NCBI GenBank assembly: GCA_004123355.1
Contig: SCHM01000001.1
Span: 10,426,193 to 10,490,192, forward strand
Direction: 5' to 3'
Length of the DNA: 64,000 nt
From: Amphirosellinia nigrospora
Taxonomy: Eukaryota > Ascomycota > Sordariomycetes > Xylariales > Xylariaceae
The first letter of the stretch is position 1. Each line of letters opens with the position of its first letter. Of this stretch, positions 11,060 to 21,220 are shown piece after piece. The notes under the pieces were generated by a model that saw only the letters and a program-made list of their open reading frames with translations, was not told where the DNA came from and did not search any database. Position numbers and translations under genes: made by a program.

Positions 11060-13732
11060 ATGGCGAAAGCCAAGACATCAAAACGAGGACATGCGAACTC
11101 GGGCCCGTACGAACGCCCGTCCAAGAGCAATGCAGCCGCCAACAATGTATTTAAATTCACGTCAGTAATCTCAAATTCAATAACTCAGAGATACATTTCT
11201 TAAAGAAGAAACCGAGAGAGACATGAGCTAATTAGATTTCTCTAACAGCAAAGACCTGGGACAACACATCCTTCGGAATCCCGGTATAGCCCAAGCAAGT
11301 ATGCATCTCGGGCCCTTCATGTCTACTCTAGCAAATCTGACTACTTGCAGTTGTCGATAAGGCTGCATTAAAACCAACCGACGTAGTGTTGGAGGTCAGT
11401 AGCCACTTACTTGACGTTGTCCATGCATCTTTATCGCTCACCCATTGGCTAACAGAGTGCCTCTAGGTCGGGCCTGGCACAGGAAATTTAACTGTGCAGA
11501 TCTTAAGCCAGGCGAGAAAGGTCATAGCAGTCGAGATGGACCCCAGAAGTTCGTGAAGCCCTTTATTCGTGTGCCGTTTTCTCTTATTGACTACTAGAAT
11601 TTTAGTGGCTGCCGAGGTTACCAAACGCGTGCAGGGAAAGCCCGAACACAAGCGCTTAGATGTCATATGTTAGTGCTCATTTGCCTCTATCTACAAAATC
11701 TACTGTTTAGGACCGCTACTAATCCATGATTTTGAGCAGTGGGTGATGTGATTAAACAAGAGCCTCTTCCTGATTTTGATGTATGTCATACCACAATCGT
11801 ATCATGGTGTGATTCCAATTAATTATTTTAGGTCTGCATATCCAACACTCCGTATCAAATCTCGGTGAGTATCCTTCTTCTAACAAAATTTAGAGCGTGA
11901 TGGTTCTTTTGGAACTTCCAAAGCCCTCGCAAATCACGCTCTCAATGGCCACAACTAACACTGGCTGTTGTAGAGCCCTCTTGTCTTCAAACTTCTAAGA
12001 TTACCAAGTGAGTGGTGTCTTTCGCCTCTTGGATATACGGGCTGTATTGTTATATACTGACTGTCGGTTGCATAGAACCACCTAGAACGTGTATTCTCAT
12101 GTTTCGTGGGTACCCCTGACCTAACAATGAGTCTTTTTTGGAGCTGACGGAACCGTGCGTGACCAGAGAGGGAGTTCGCTATGCGCCTGTCAGTTCTTAA
12201 TCTGCAACGTGAGTAATTGATTTTGTTGGCTAATAAATAACAGAACCGCGAGACCTGGAGATTCTCTCTATGTGAGTTGCTTTCCCCGTTATCGACATGC
12301 GGCCAGTCTCTCGCTTGTTCAGCACACTACGAAAAAAACTGCACTGCTCTCACTCGCGGATCATGCTTACTAACTTCCAAAGTGTCGCCTCAGTGTAAAC
12401 GCGCAATTTTGGTAAGAGCTTGACAATCCTATTTCCAGCTATTGGCCAGTATACTAACGATCTTAATCAGGGCTAAGATTTCCCATGTCTTAGTGAGTGG
12501 CGTCCTATTTTCGCGGCTATCATGCCATCTTCTATTCTACACTATATCTAGATGGATATTTGTCTGTAAATAAGTAGTAATTACTAACGACTTCCGAAAT
12601 AAAGAAAGTTGGCAGAGCAAATTGTAAGTACAAATTCTTAAGATCCACGTTTTTGCTTGCTGCTTGAGAGTCGGAGATCCTCTTGCCGGCTCCATCTAAA
12701 GCCAACACTACACCGGCAGAGTCACTGAGGCCTTTGACTGACTCCAATTCTCCGTAGTCCGCCCTCCTCCTCAGGTTAGTCATTTGCATCTTCTATCCCC
12801 GTTTTTGTCTTGTCTCGGAGACATGGATCGCCTCGACGGGCAGATTATTCTCTTTTCACAGCGGCAAGCTTCCAAATCTTTGGTACTTAACCTAAGCGGA
12901 CAGCATTAACTCTGGTGCTATGAAAAAGGTAGACAGTAGTGTTGTTCGGATTGAGCCCAAAATGGGAAATGAGAGGCCTAATATAAGTTTTGAAGAGGTA
13001 CGTTGTTGCGATTGAAGATATTTCAACGATACCGTCTGTTCCCAATGCTGTAGCATACTGACCTGATTCTAGTTCGATGGCCTTCTTCGGTTAGTACATG
13101 ATGGCCAACTATTACGCATGCGTACTTACAGTTGAAAAGAATATGTTTCAACAGAAGGAACAAAGTTCTGCGTTCCCTGTTCTTGGCCAATAAAGAGGTC
13201 CTGAAACGTGAGTTCACCTACGACACATTCCATTTTCTAGATTGTGATCTTGCGGCACAGTCACTGTGTTAAGGCTACAGTCATGACTTAAAGAATCCCA
13301 ACCTACAGGATAGACAGCAACAAGTTCGCATGGGTGAGCGGCTGCTAATGTGTTATTGTAGTAATGGAGGCGAATTATCGCCTATTCTGTGCGCAAAACG
13401 ATATTCCCATCCCGACCGATGATGACCCGGTGGATGGAGTTGGGGAGGACGAGGAGATGGAGGTTGATGAGGGCGACAACGATGCTACGATGGATGTTGA
13501 CGTTGACGACGATATGCCCTCATTCTTTGGCGCCAAGAACCCGGATGAGGGAACACCTACGAGCAAGAGAGCGTCGTTCAAAAAGACTCGCGTTACTGAG
13601 TTGGTCAAGACGAAGGTGAGGAAGGTGCTTGAGGAAACTGAACTTGTTGAGGTTCGGAGCGCCAAGATGCATGAGAACGACTTCCTCCGGCTGCTCGCAG
13701 CATTTAATGCTGAGGGTATTCATTTCTCCTAA
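11060..13732 (+). CDS. DIM1: 18S rRNA (adenine-N6,N6)-dimethyltransferase Dim1
   Basis: KsgA/Dim1 family enzyme that dimethylates two adjacent adenines near the 3' end of 18S rRNA during 40S assembly in the nucleolus. I read 19 exons and 18 introns. Exons: 11060-11160, 11249-11298, 11351-11394, 11467-11548, 11606-11668, 11740-11780, 11832-11864, 11974-12007, 12076-12105, 12167-12188, 12244-12271, 12383-12411, 12471-12492, 12605-12623, 12758-12774, 12929-12997, 13073-13089, 13140-13207, 13362-13732. They sum to 1140 nt, 379 aa with no break; all introns are GT-AG, 50-154 nt. Motifs: LGQHIL, the SAM-binding VGPGTGNLT, VEMDPR, catalytic NTPYQISSP, NAQFWAKI, NFRPPPQ, FNRRNKVLR. The acidic tail (about residues 275-320) is typical of fungi. 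Two exons are only 17 nt long. This intron load is far above its neighbours. Confidence 0.94.
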
Positions 13733-14324
13733 AGACAGTTGTTTGCTACGTTTGGCGTCATCCAAAAAGTTCTGAGGCTCTATACTCTTGAAAGCCTCAC
13801 GGTCGGAGTTATGGGGTTGGGAGTACACAACATGGCAATACCCTCCTTCGTTCTTTGAACGAAGTTTATAGGAGACAGGAAGAAAAATCAAGATACATGA
13901 TAACAATACAAATCAAATTGACACAAAATCTACCCATCATTGAAACGTCGTTGCGAAGTGGAGTTGACTTATGGTAAGAAGATATGATTAATCTATTTAA
14001 CTGACCGAGGAGCGAATCCGCGGTCGGACTAAACCCCAGATATCATCACCTACGATAGTGCGCTGTGTTCACAGTATAGAAATCCATGGGAAGGTGAAAT
14101 CATAAACTTAATACAGACATTACTTAGCGTGCATTTTGACGTGACGACCTCGACCATGCACGAGACATACAAACAATAATTAACCCCCCGATGACAGAAA
14201 GCAGATATACATAGTAACAGGGTGTGAGGGAATAACGCCAAAAAAAAAGGGTTCTCCTCTCTACACACACACACATCCCTCTGTGTGTCCTTTGCTTGTT
14301 CATGTTCATGTTTTATGTTTGAGT
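13733..14324. other. Tail-to-tail spacer DIM1 / small membrane protein
   Basis: The converging genes on either side end here. It contains a short CA/TG microsatellite at about 14264-14288. No gene is seen. Confidence 0.5.
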
Positions 14325-14857
14325 TTATTTGCCACCGAACCAACTGGATATGCCGCTCTTGGCCTTAGAAGCCTCGGTCTCGACCTTCTTGTCGAACTCG
14401 TCAATCTTCTTCAGCGTGGCTGCCTTGGCATCTTTCGTGTACGCCTGGGCCTCGGCCTTGGCTCTGGATAGCTCTGCTTCTGTCTTGCTGAACTGGTATT
14501 GGGGAAGGGGGGATGTTAGTTTGGGGATTGGTGAAGGGGATGAGGTTTGGATGGGGTGGGAGGGAACGTACTGCGCTGTCGACCTTCGCGCCGGCTTGTC
14601 TGCCTAGTAACTCGACGTCTTTCTCGGCTTCCTTGCCGCGGCCTGGTAGTTCACCCTTGAGCTTTGCCGATAGCTTGTGTGCGTCGGCTATGGGGATGTG
14701 TTAGCGAAGTGGTCACGTCTTGTTTGAGTTTCGATAGCTTCGTACCTTCGGCTTGCTTCTGGGCGACCTTGCCATCTCCGCCCGCGGTGTAGAGGTAATA
14801 TCCGAGACCAGCGGCGGCAGTACCGCCGAGGACGAGGGGCAAGCGAGATCGAGACAT
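14325..14857 (-). CDS. Small membrane-anchored helical protein (fungal 'calcofluor white hypersensitive' type)
   Basis: Three exons (14857-14746, 14687-14572, 14492-14325) with GT-AG introns of 58 and 79 nt give a clean 131-residue protein. Residues 5-24 (LPLVLGGTAAAGLGYYLYTA) form a single glycine-rich membrane segment. The rest is a charged, alanine/lysine-rich amphipathic helix (KAEAQAYTKDAKAATLKK) ending in SSWFGGK. Similar short fungal proteins are annotated as calcofluor-white-hypersensitive or LEA-like; the layout resembles a mitochondrial or ER anchor with a soluble coil. The precise role is unknown. Convergent with DIM1. Confidence 0.8.
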
Positions 14858-16295
14858 TGTGTGTGATTTTGGGGTATCTTAATTAACGAGATAGGTCGGC
14901 TTCGCTGAATTATGCTTGTGTGTGGTGTGTGGTGGGTGAGGTTGGATTTGGGTTTGGATTGGGTAGGGGAAGAAAAGATGAGCAGGACGAGGGGTTTTAT
15001 TGAAGTGTCGAGTGGCCTGATCCGGGTTTCTTGTTACGACATTGTTTCTCCCAAAAGCTCCTTTCACTCACTGGCGTGCCTAGGTACGGTACAGCTCTGC
15101 TATCCTAGGCGTCGCAACCGATGGTTGAGCCCGTCCGTTATGGTCTTGGGGGTGACATGACGTAACGTGCGATCGAAATGCGGGGAGCTATGCTGCAGTG
15201 TACCCCGGCCAGTGTCCACTGTAGTCTAGATTGGGCGCCGACACCAGTGTAAGTATGATGGAAACTTGGGTAGAGGGATATATCACATACTACGTACTTC
15301 CAAGGTAAAAAATGTTGGCCCGTATTTTTCGAGATCTCTTTCAAGACCAAAATATGGACAACAATGCATTCATGTTCAATTGACTCGAAATCTACGTGAA
15401 CTTACATCATTCCATACAAACAACGCTGCAGCGATAGTGTGATCATTATAAATACCATGCCGCCCATCATGGATATATGTTTACCTACGTCTTATGTAGA
15501 CTAGATACTTGTTAGTATGCTTACTTACTTATACTATCTCTTGCAGGAACGAACATGACTCTACCTATTCCTAAGTAGCCTAGAGTTAGTAGGTAGTGCA
15601 TATTATATCAAGATGTTACTATATGACGGACAAAGAGCCGTGTTCGATTGTGTTGCCCTTTTTTGGGCGATACTTACTTACCTTACTTACATCGCTAGGT
15701 AAGCTACCTTAGGTACCTTAGGTAGCTGCTTGCATGCCGGGAACAGGGCCGGGCGGCAGCAGCAGTAGCAGCAAGCTAAAACCTGCCCATCGTAGCCGCC
15801 ATCGTCATCATCGACTCTACTAGCTCGCACTTGAAATGTCTAGCTTCTCATCTTCTCAAGTCAGGCAGCCCATACTGCCCGGCTGCCTCGACAACCTTGG
15901 AACTGCCCTTTTCATCTCGTACCTAGGTATTCAGTCCAAGTTGTATTATTCGCCTTCCTCGTTCTCTTATGTCAATGGTGGCCGGAGCGGTACATATTAC
16001 CTACCAAACGCCGTAAACCAGTTCCTAGCTACCTTACCCACTATAGTAATAATTAATTCTTTTTGATCCGCCTTGGCTCTTGTCGCGTCTCCTGCTCAGT
16101 CGGTCGACGGTGCCTCGGCGCCACGCGAGGTGCCGTGCATCTGTGTCGCGCTACTACTACAGCATGCTGAAACGCGACGACTCGAGCGTCAGCCATGCCC
16201 CATCATAAACCCCATGTGCGCAGTTCTCGTCGTGTGCCTCCGCTCACCGATAAAGACATCGACCATGAGATCCCCTCGTCGATCACGACGACTCG
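14858..16295. other. Divergent promoter region with TAGGTA-rich stretch
   Basis: Lies between the divergent genes at 14857 (-) and 16296 (+). At 15670-15735 there is a dense run of TTACTTACC / CTAGGTAAGC / CCTTAGGTACCTTAGGTAGC palindromic repeats. Around 15750-15775 lies a CAGCAG/AGCAGTAGCAG cluster. The long frame at 15836-16066 has no family resemblance and is probably 5' leader. Confidence 0.45.
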
Positions 16296-17664
16296 ATGAA
16301 TTCCCCCATACCCGACCCCGACCCCGACTCCGACACTAAGCCCTCGGGCCTGCAGACGAACCAATCGAGCGAGTCAATTCGGTCGAGCCATGTCGCAGAC
16401 CAGTCTGCTTCTGATCAACCCCTTGTCCATTCCGAGTCTCAAGCACCGCTGACCCAGCATGCTGGCGAGAACGGGAAGATATCGAACGATGGAGAGTCTG
16501 AGGCCGGTCCATCTCGAGCCTCGCAAATACACGGACACCCCGATAACGACGAGGTTGATTCTCCTAGTTTAGAAGGAACTTCGGGTGGAACTCAGAACAA
16601 TCGCCCTCGGCAGCCGTCTGGCCAGCCTGATATAGGGGGCAGAGAGTCTGAAAGTCATCCACACCGGCGGAAAGAACCTGAAACTGAAATCGACATTTTG
16701 TACGAGAACCAGCGCGGTGGCTTTTTATGCGGCATCCCTCTCTTCTCTTCTGCCGCATTGGGGAATCTGGATCCCCCGGCCTGGACCAACTTTGCCCATA
16801 GGCCCAGCCCAACAGATATACACACGGCCCAAGTCCTGACCCCAGCTGGCAATGGCCTGGCCCGAGTGGCGTAAAACCATGACGAAAAATTCAAGCCGAT
16901 AGCGACGGCTGGGAGTACTCATTCATGTTTTCCAGGAAGTTCTCATGGCACTCGCCAAACTGGTATGGCTCGTTTGTCCGCAGAAGAGCATGGATTAGGA
17001 GACGGATGAAAACAAGTACCGGATATCAGGCCATGGACGAGCAATCCATGAACCCAGCCTACTTCACGGTGACAGCTAAACAGCGAGAGCCAAGTCCCGC
17101 CGCCACTGCGAGCGAGGTGGAAAGGCCGAGCATGGACGGACGGTCTCGGAGGTCTCACGGGGATTCTGGAGGTCGCGAGAGAGATCAAGAGCGGATGCGG
17201 ATACCGCCTCAACTTTCCGGACGCCAAGACTACTGAAGACCTGATGGCTATGCTTAGACAGTCTCGGGTGACAGGAAAAGCTCGAACTGTCGAAACTACA
17301 TTAGCAATTGTACGGATGACTTGCTACATTTGCAGGATCACATGCACGAGATTATGTCTATGTTTGTCTTCCAGCTTCACGGAAAACATTACTAGCACGA
17401 CTTACACAGCTGTATGATGATGTGACGAACAGCGCGAGCAAAGGAAAATCCGCCACCAACATCAAGGCCGAGAATCTAGCTGGGGCTATCAAGCATGCTG
17501 ACGAGGAAGTGAGGAGGCTAGAATATTGGAGTGACATTAAAGGAATGGCTGAGGATGGCGAGGCGGTTCGTGCCGTGGATTCTCGGAAGGGGTGGGACTC
17601 GGGCTGGCAAGGGCTGGACAAAAGCGGTGCCAAGGGCATCAATGCTGACGAAATTTCGCAATAG
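16296..17664 (+). CDS. Peroxin/dysferlin-domain protein (Pex24/Mug65-like), frame interrupted
   Basis: The N-terminal 140 residues are low-complexity (PDPDPDSD repeats, Ser/Glu-rich). Then comes the fungal signature YENQRGGFLCGIPLFSS and a DysFN-DysFC pair: WTNFAHRPSPTD..., later WP-W motifs and FSWHSPNWYGSFVRRRAW. The C-terminal part (HMHEIMSMF, RLTQLYDDVTN, EEVRRLEYWSDIKGM) is highly conserved in fungal orthologues. Such proteins sit at ER-peroxisome or prospore membrane contacts. The frame is lost at least eight times by single-base deficits, e.g. near 16834, 16854, 16875, 16888, 17215, 17267, 17278, 17292 and 17373, mostly in short runs of one base. Either assembly errors or a very young pseudogene; the conservation favours errors. 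Stop at 17662-17664. Confidence 0.78.
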
Positions 17665-19250
17665 TAACCCTCTAGGCTGCGCTGCGCTTCGGTATGGGAT
17701 ATGCAATGGCTTGCTTACAGTGCATTACAAAGTTATGGGTGTCATCTTTTTTAGACGGGATACCCGTGGGAATAAGTTACCAGACTACCTATCTAATATC
17801 ACGACGAACAGAAAAGGAACATAATGCATATAGGTCTATGGCATCACACAGATTATCGCGCAGCAGGACGAGTACGTACTTGGCCATGGCACTCATCTCA
17901 CGTTATCTAACACCGCCCGTTATTGTGTAACCCGCGCGAGGGTAATATTGGTTTTAGGGGTGGTCCAATATCTTGCTTGCAAACCATTACTCACAACTAG
18001 AAACCGTTATCCGTTGAGCTGGCTGTCAGCGACAACCGTATCGAGAACCTTGTAGCGTGGCAATAAAACGCCCATTTCCGCGTAGGTATAGCAGCTTCAG
18101 CCGCAACGGGACGGGATCTAAGATTAACAACACAGCTAGCTTCGAGTTTGCGGCTCCTACTTCCTAACGAACCCTCCCTTGACAGGTCCAGGTTCCGCTA
18201 TCCCCCATCTCGATATGTTAGGGGTACATGATAAAAGGAGGAAGCCGAGCGCGAGATGGCTGCTCGCTTCCCGTCTTGGTGGGAAATAAATAAATACCCT
18301 ACAGGCGAGCGGCAAGTCAGCGCAACTTAACCGGGGTAGGTAGGTTCGTCCTAGTGTAGATAATGGAAGGTTGTGGTGATCTAATCTGCTTCGTTCTCCA
18401 TGTACACGCACTACCTAGGCGATTTTTCTTCCCTCTCCCACACACATGCAGCCTCTCGATGTAACACCACATGTTCAACGTTTGACGGGTGCAGATGGGT
18501 TTTCAGCTCACTGCGGTCGGTGAGAGGCGCTGTGGCCATATGCTGCACCGTAACGCTGCGCAGCGAAGCTTACCGACCTCCTCTTACCTACTGTTCTCGG
18601 TATTCCCTATCTATTGAAACTCGGCACCGTTGGTTCCTGCATGAGAAATTTGGTGGTTCGGCTACGACTTCGATATCGCTCCGGTTCAAGATGTGTTTCT
18701 TTTTTTTCGGTTGCCTCGTGCCGGATTAAATGCTCCTGGTCGAGACGAGATGTAGTATATCGCTGAACTACCTCTCGCACTATTCGAGATGAAATATGGC
18801 GGTCGGAAAAATGTCCGGTATATTGATTGCGTCGAGGGCCTATTTCCGCTCTCTCGTATCTATGGTTTTCCTATTCGAGGCAATATCGCGAAGTTGTCCC
18901 ACATACTGTGCTATATATGGCGATCGGTGGGTGGGATACGTCTTGGTACGTACATGAATGGCAGGAACTTTTTCTATATGCAATGTAATGACATGGGGGT
19001 AGGTATCCATGCTTCCGGAGTTTCCATGGACCCTTAGCCGTTGTCATTGTTGCTTATAGATCGATTAGAGGTAAGATTTACTCCTGTCTGGAGATCAGTC
19101 ATATATCTTGTTATCCCTTATTACGTTGCCTAGCTGGTTGTTTTCAGCAAGCAACCGTCGATCCGGGCCGTTCCCGTTCTACCACTTAACTAGATAGGCA
19201 GTCTACTTGTCGATCTCCAATCCTTCCAGCTCTACGATACCACGATCATC
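17665..19250. other. Spacer between dysferlin-domain gene and hemerythrin-like gene
   Basis: About 1.6 kb with no recognisable gene. The frames at 18157-18411 (-) and 18400-18729 (+) are moderately long but have no family features. Likely the 3' region of one gene and the promoter of the next. A TACCTAGGCGA palindromic motif lies near 18410. Confidence 0.45.
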
Positions 19251-20882
19251 ATGGCGTCGCTGATAAGGCCGAGGGCTGCTGACCGTGGTCTCTCGTCGTG
19301 GAGCCGTCTTCTCTTCGTGCTGCTTTGTTTGGCGGACATGGGCAGGCGAGCGGGAGTGCAAGTGGAAGTGGGGATGGGAAGAAGGCTCAGAGTGAGCCTG
19401 TTGTCGAGAAACCTTGGGCTGATCAGCCCTGGCCGCTGATTGAGACACCCTCGCAGACGCAACAGGTGAGTGATTTGTTCTCGTTCTCCTTTGGTCACTC
19501 GGGAAGCTCGGGCCTTTCTTGAAGAAGTAAGAACTTATTCGTGTATCTCTGAATGCTCGAAGCTGTTCCCCGTCTGCTTTTACTATTCACCCACGGAACG
19601 AAACTCGATAACTGGATACGCAGATGGCTAACAGGAATGACCTTTGAAGATCACGCACCCAGCCCTCTACATCGCTAATGAGCTCGCACATATCCATAAT
19701 GCCATGCTCCGCGGCCTCAACGCGATATACCTGCAGGTGCCGCACGTGGAGCAAGCCAAAGACATAGCAGACCTATCATTCCTCGTGCAGAGCTGGAGCA
19801 CGTGGCTACTAGACCACCACGATCTGAAAGAGAGCACAATGCTCCCTGGGTTCGAAGACGTGTTAGTTGTCCCGGCGGGCACCTTGACCTTACCTCGTAG
19901 TCGTAGTCCATCCGCTGCGACTTCTCGTTTAGATAAGAACGTGGCTACGACGATGGGGGGACAAAATCGTGAAGGGGACGAAGAACCGATCTCATATCTC
20001 CTCCACCGCGTCTACGCATATGCTTCGGCCACGCAAAACGATCCGCAAGCGTATAATGCGGCGACTCTACAGGGCCTCCTTGCCACCCTCGCCGACACTC
20101 TCGTGCCGCATCTCACCGGCCAAGTCGGGCTCATAGCCTCGATGCGGGAGATGTGCCTTCGTCCCTCTACCGTGTCGTCGGCTCCTAGCAGCAGAAGAAA
20201 CCGCGATATTCTCGCGCCGCTTCCTATGCCAGTGGCGATGATTACGAGGACAGCATCCTCTGACGTTTTGCCTTCTCCGCCTGCCTCACCTTCTTCCTCC
20301 ACATTCTCTTCCGCTGCCGCATCTACAACATCTGCCTCTTCAACCTCGCGTTCCCCGCCGACCGTCTCGCTATCTCTATTCCCCTCTGTTTCTACCGCGC
20401 GACCACACCACCACGGTAAAAACGGCTCAAACGGTTCTAAGTATAAGAATCCTAATGAAACTGAATCCAAGAACATGGAGGTCATCGACACGGAGGCAAA
20501 AGACCGCCTAGCTCGTGCTCGCACACTCCTCGAGGCCGACAACCGCGCCAACAAGCTGACGCAAGTCTATCTAGCAGCCGACGCGCGGGCCTCGGCTAAG
20601 ATGGACCGCTTCGTGGTCCCGCCTATGATCGTCCGGCTGCGTGACGTGACGGCTGTCTATTCTGCGCCCGCACCTGCACTGTCGCGCACGACGTCTTCGT
20701 CATCCTTGTCGAGCATGAGTATGTTTGGGGTAGCAACGCGGCAGGCGAGTGGCCGAGATGTCCATCCCCGCCGTCCACGCTATCGCGGATAAGCTCTCGC
20801 CGAGACACGAGGGCGCTTGGCGCTTCTTGCCTTGTGATGTCTGGGTCGGCCGAGGGAGTTGCCGTTTTTAGGGTTGATTTGA
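19251..20882 (+). CDS. Hemerythrin-like (HHE) domain protein with Ser-rich insertion, frame interrupted
   Basis: The N-terminal part ends in KPWADQPWPLIETP, characteristic of a fungal cytosolic hemerythrin-like family. An intron at 19466-19623 (GTGAGT...CGCAG) leads to the first helix ELAHIHNAMLRGLNAIY, whose H-H pair plus LLDHHDLKESTMLPGFE supplies the expected iron-ligand histidines and glutamate. A further helix pair (VPHLTGQVGLIASMREM) follows. A Ser/Thr/Pro-rich linker (about 20160-20420) separates it from the conserved C-terminus IADKLSPRHEGAWRFLPCDVW. Single-base deficits break the frame near 19255-19300, 19641, about 20740 and 20843; the tail then reads GRPRELPFLGLI to a stop at 20880-20882. 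The exact N-terminus is uncertain. Confidence 0.75.
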
Positions 20883-21220
20883 TTGACAGGGTTTGGTCGG
20901 ATGGATCATTAGGGAAAGGGAGCGAGGAGTTTGGGAGTTTGTATGGAGCATACCTCCTGGCACAGACTCAAGACAGGGATGATGCAAATTAGTCATTTAC
21001 TTTAGTAGCTGTTGTTTAGTGGAATAAGTAAATTGATATTAATTCTCTATCTTGGTGATGGTCAGAGCGGATAGTTAATGTCATGTTTTTTCAACTATAG
21101 TGCTGGCTTCACATCCCCTTCAACTCTTATTGCACCCCTATTTGTTAAAACATGGGCGGTGACTACCTACCCCCAACTTGTACCTACAGATCATCTGTTT
21201 GGCCATAACTACCAGTTTAC
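20883..21220. other. Tail-to-tail spacer
   Basis: A short convergent spacer between the hemerythrin-like gene and the S41 protease. AT-rich from 20980. No feature is seen. Confidence 0.4.

Noticed and set aside
15836-16066. 76-residue plus-strand frame before the dysferlin-domain gene
   Set aside because: No domain; sits where a 5' leader is expected.
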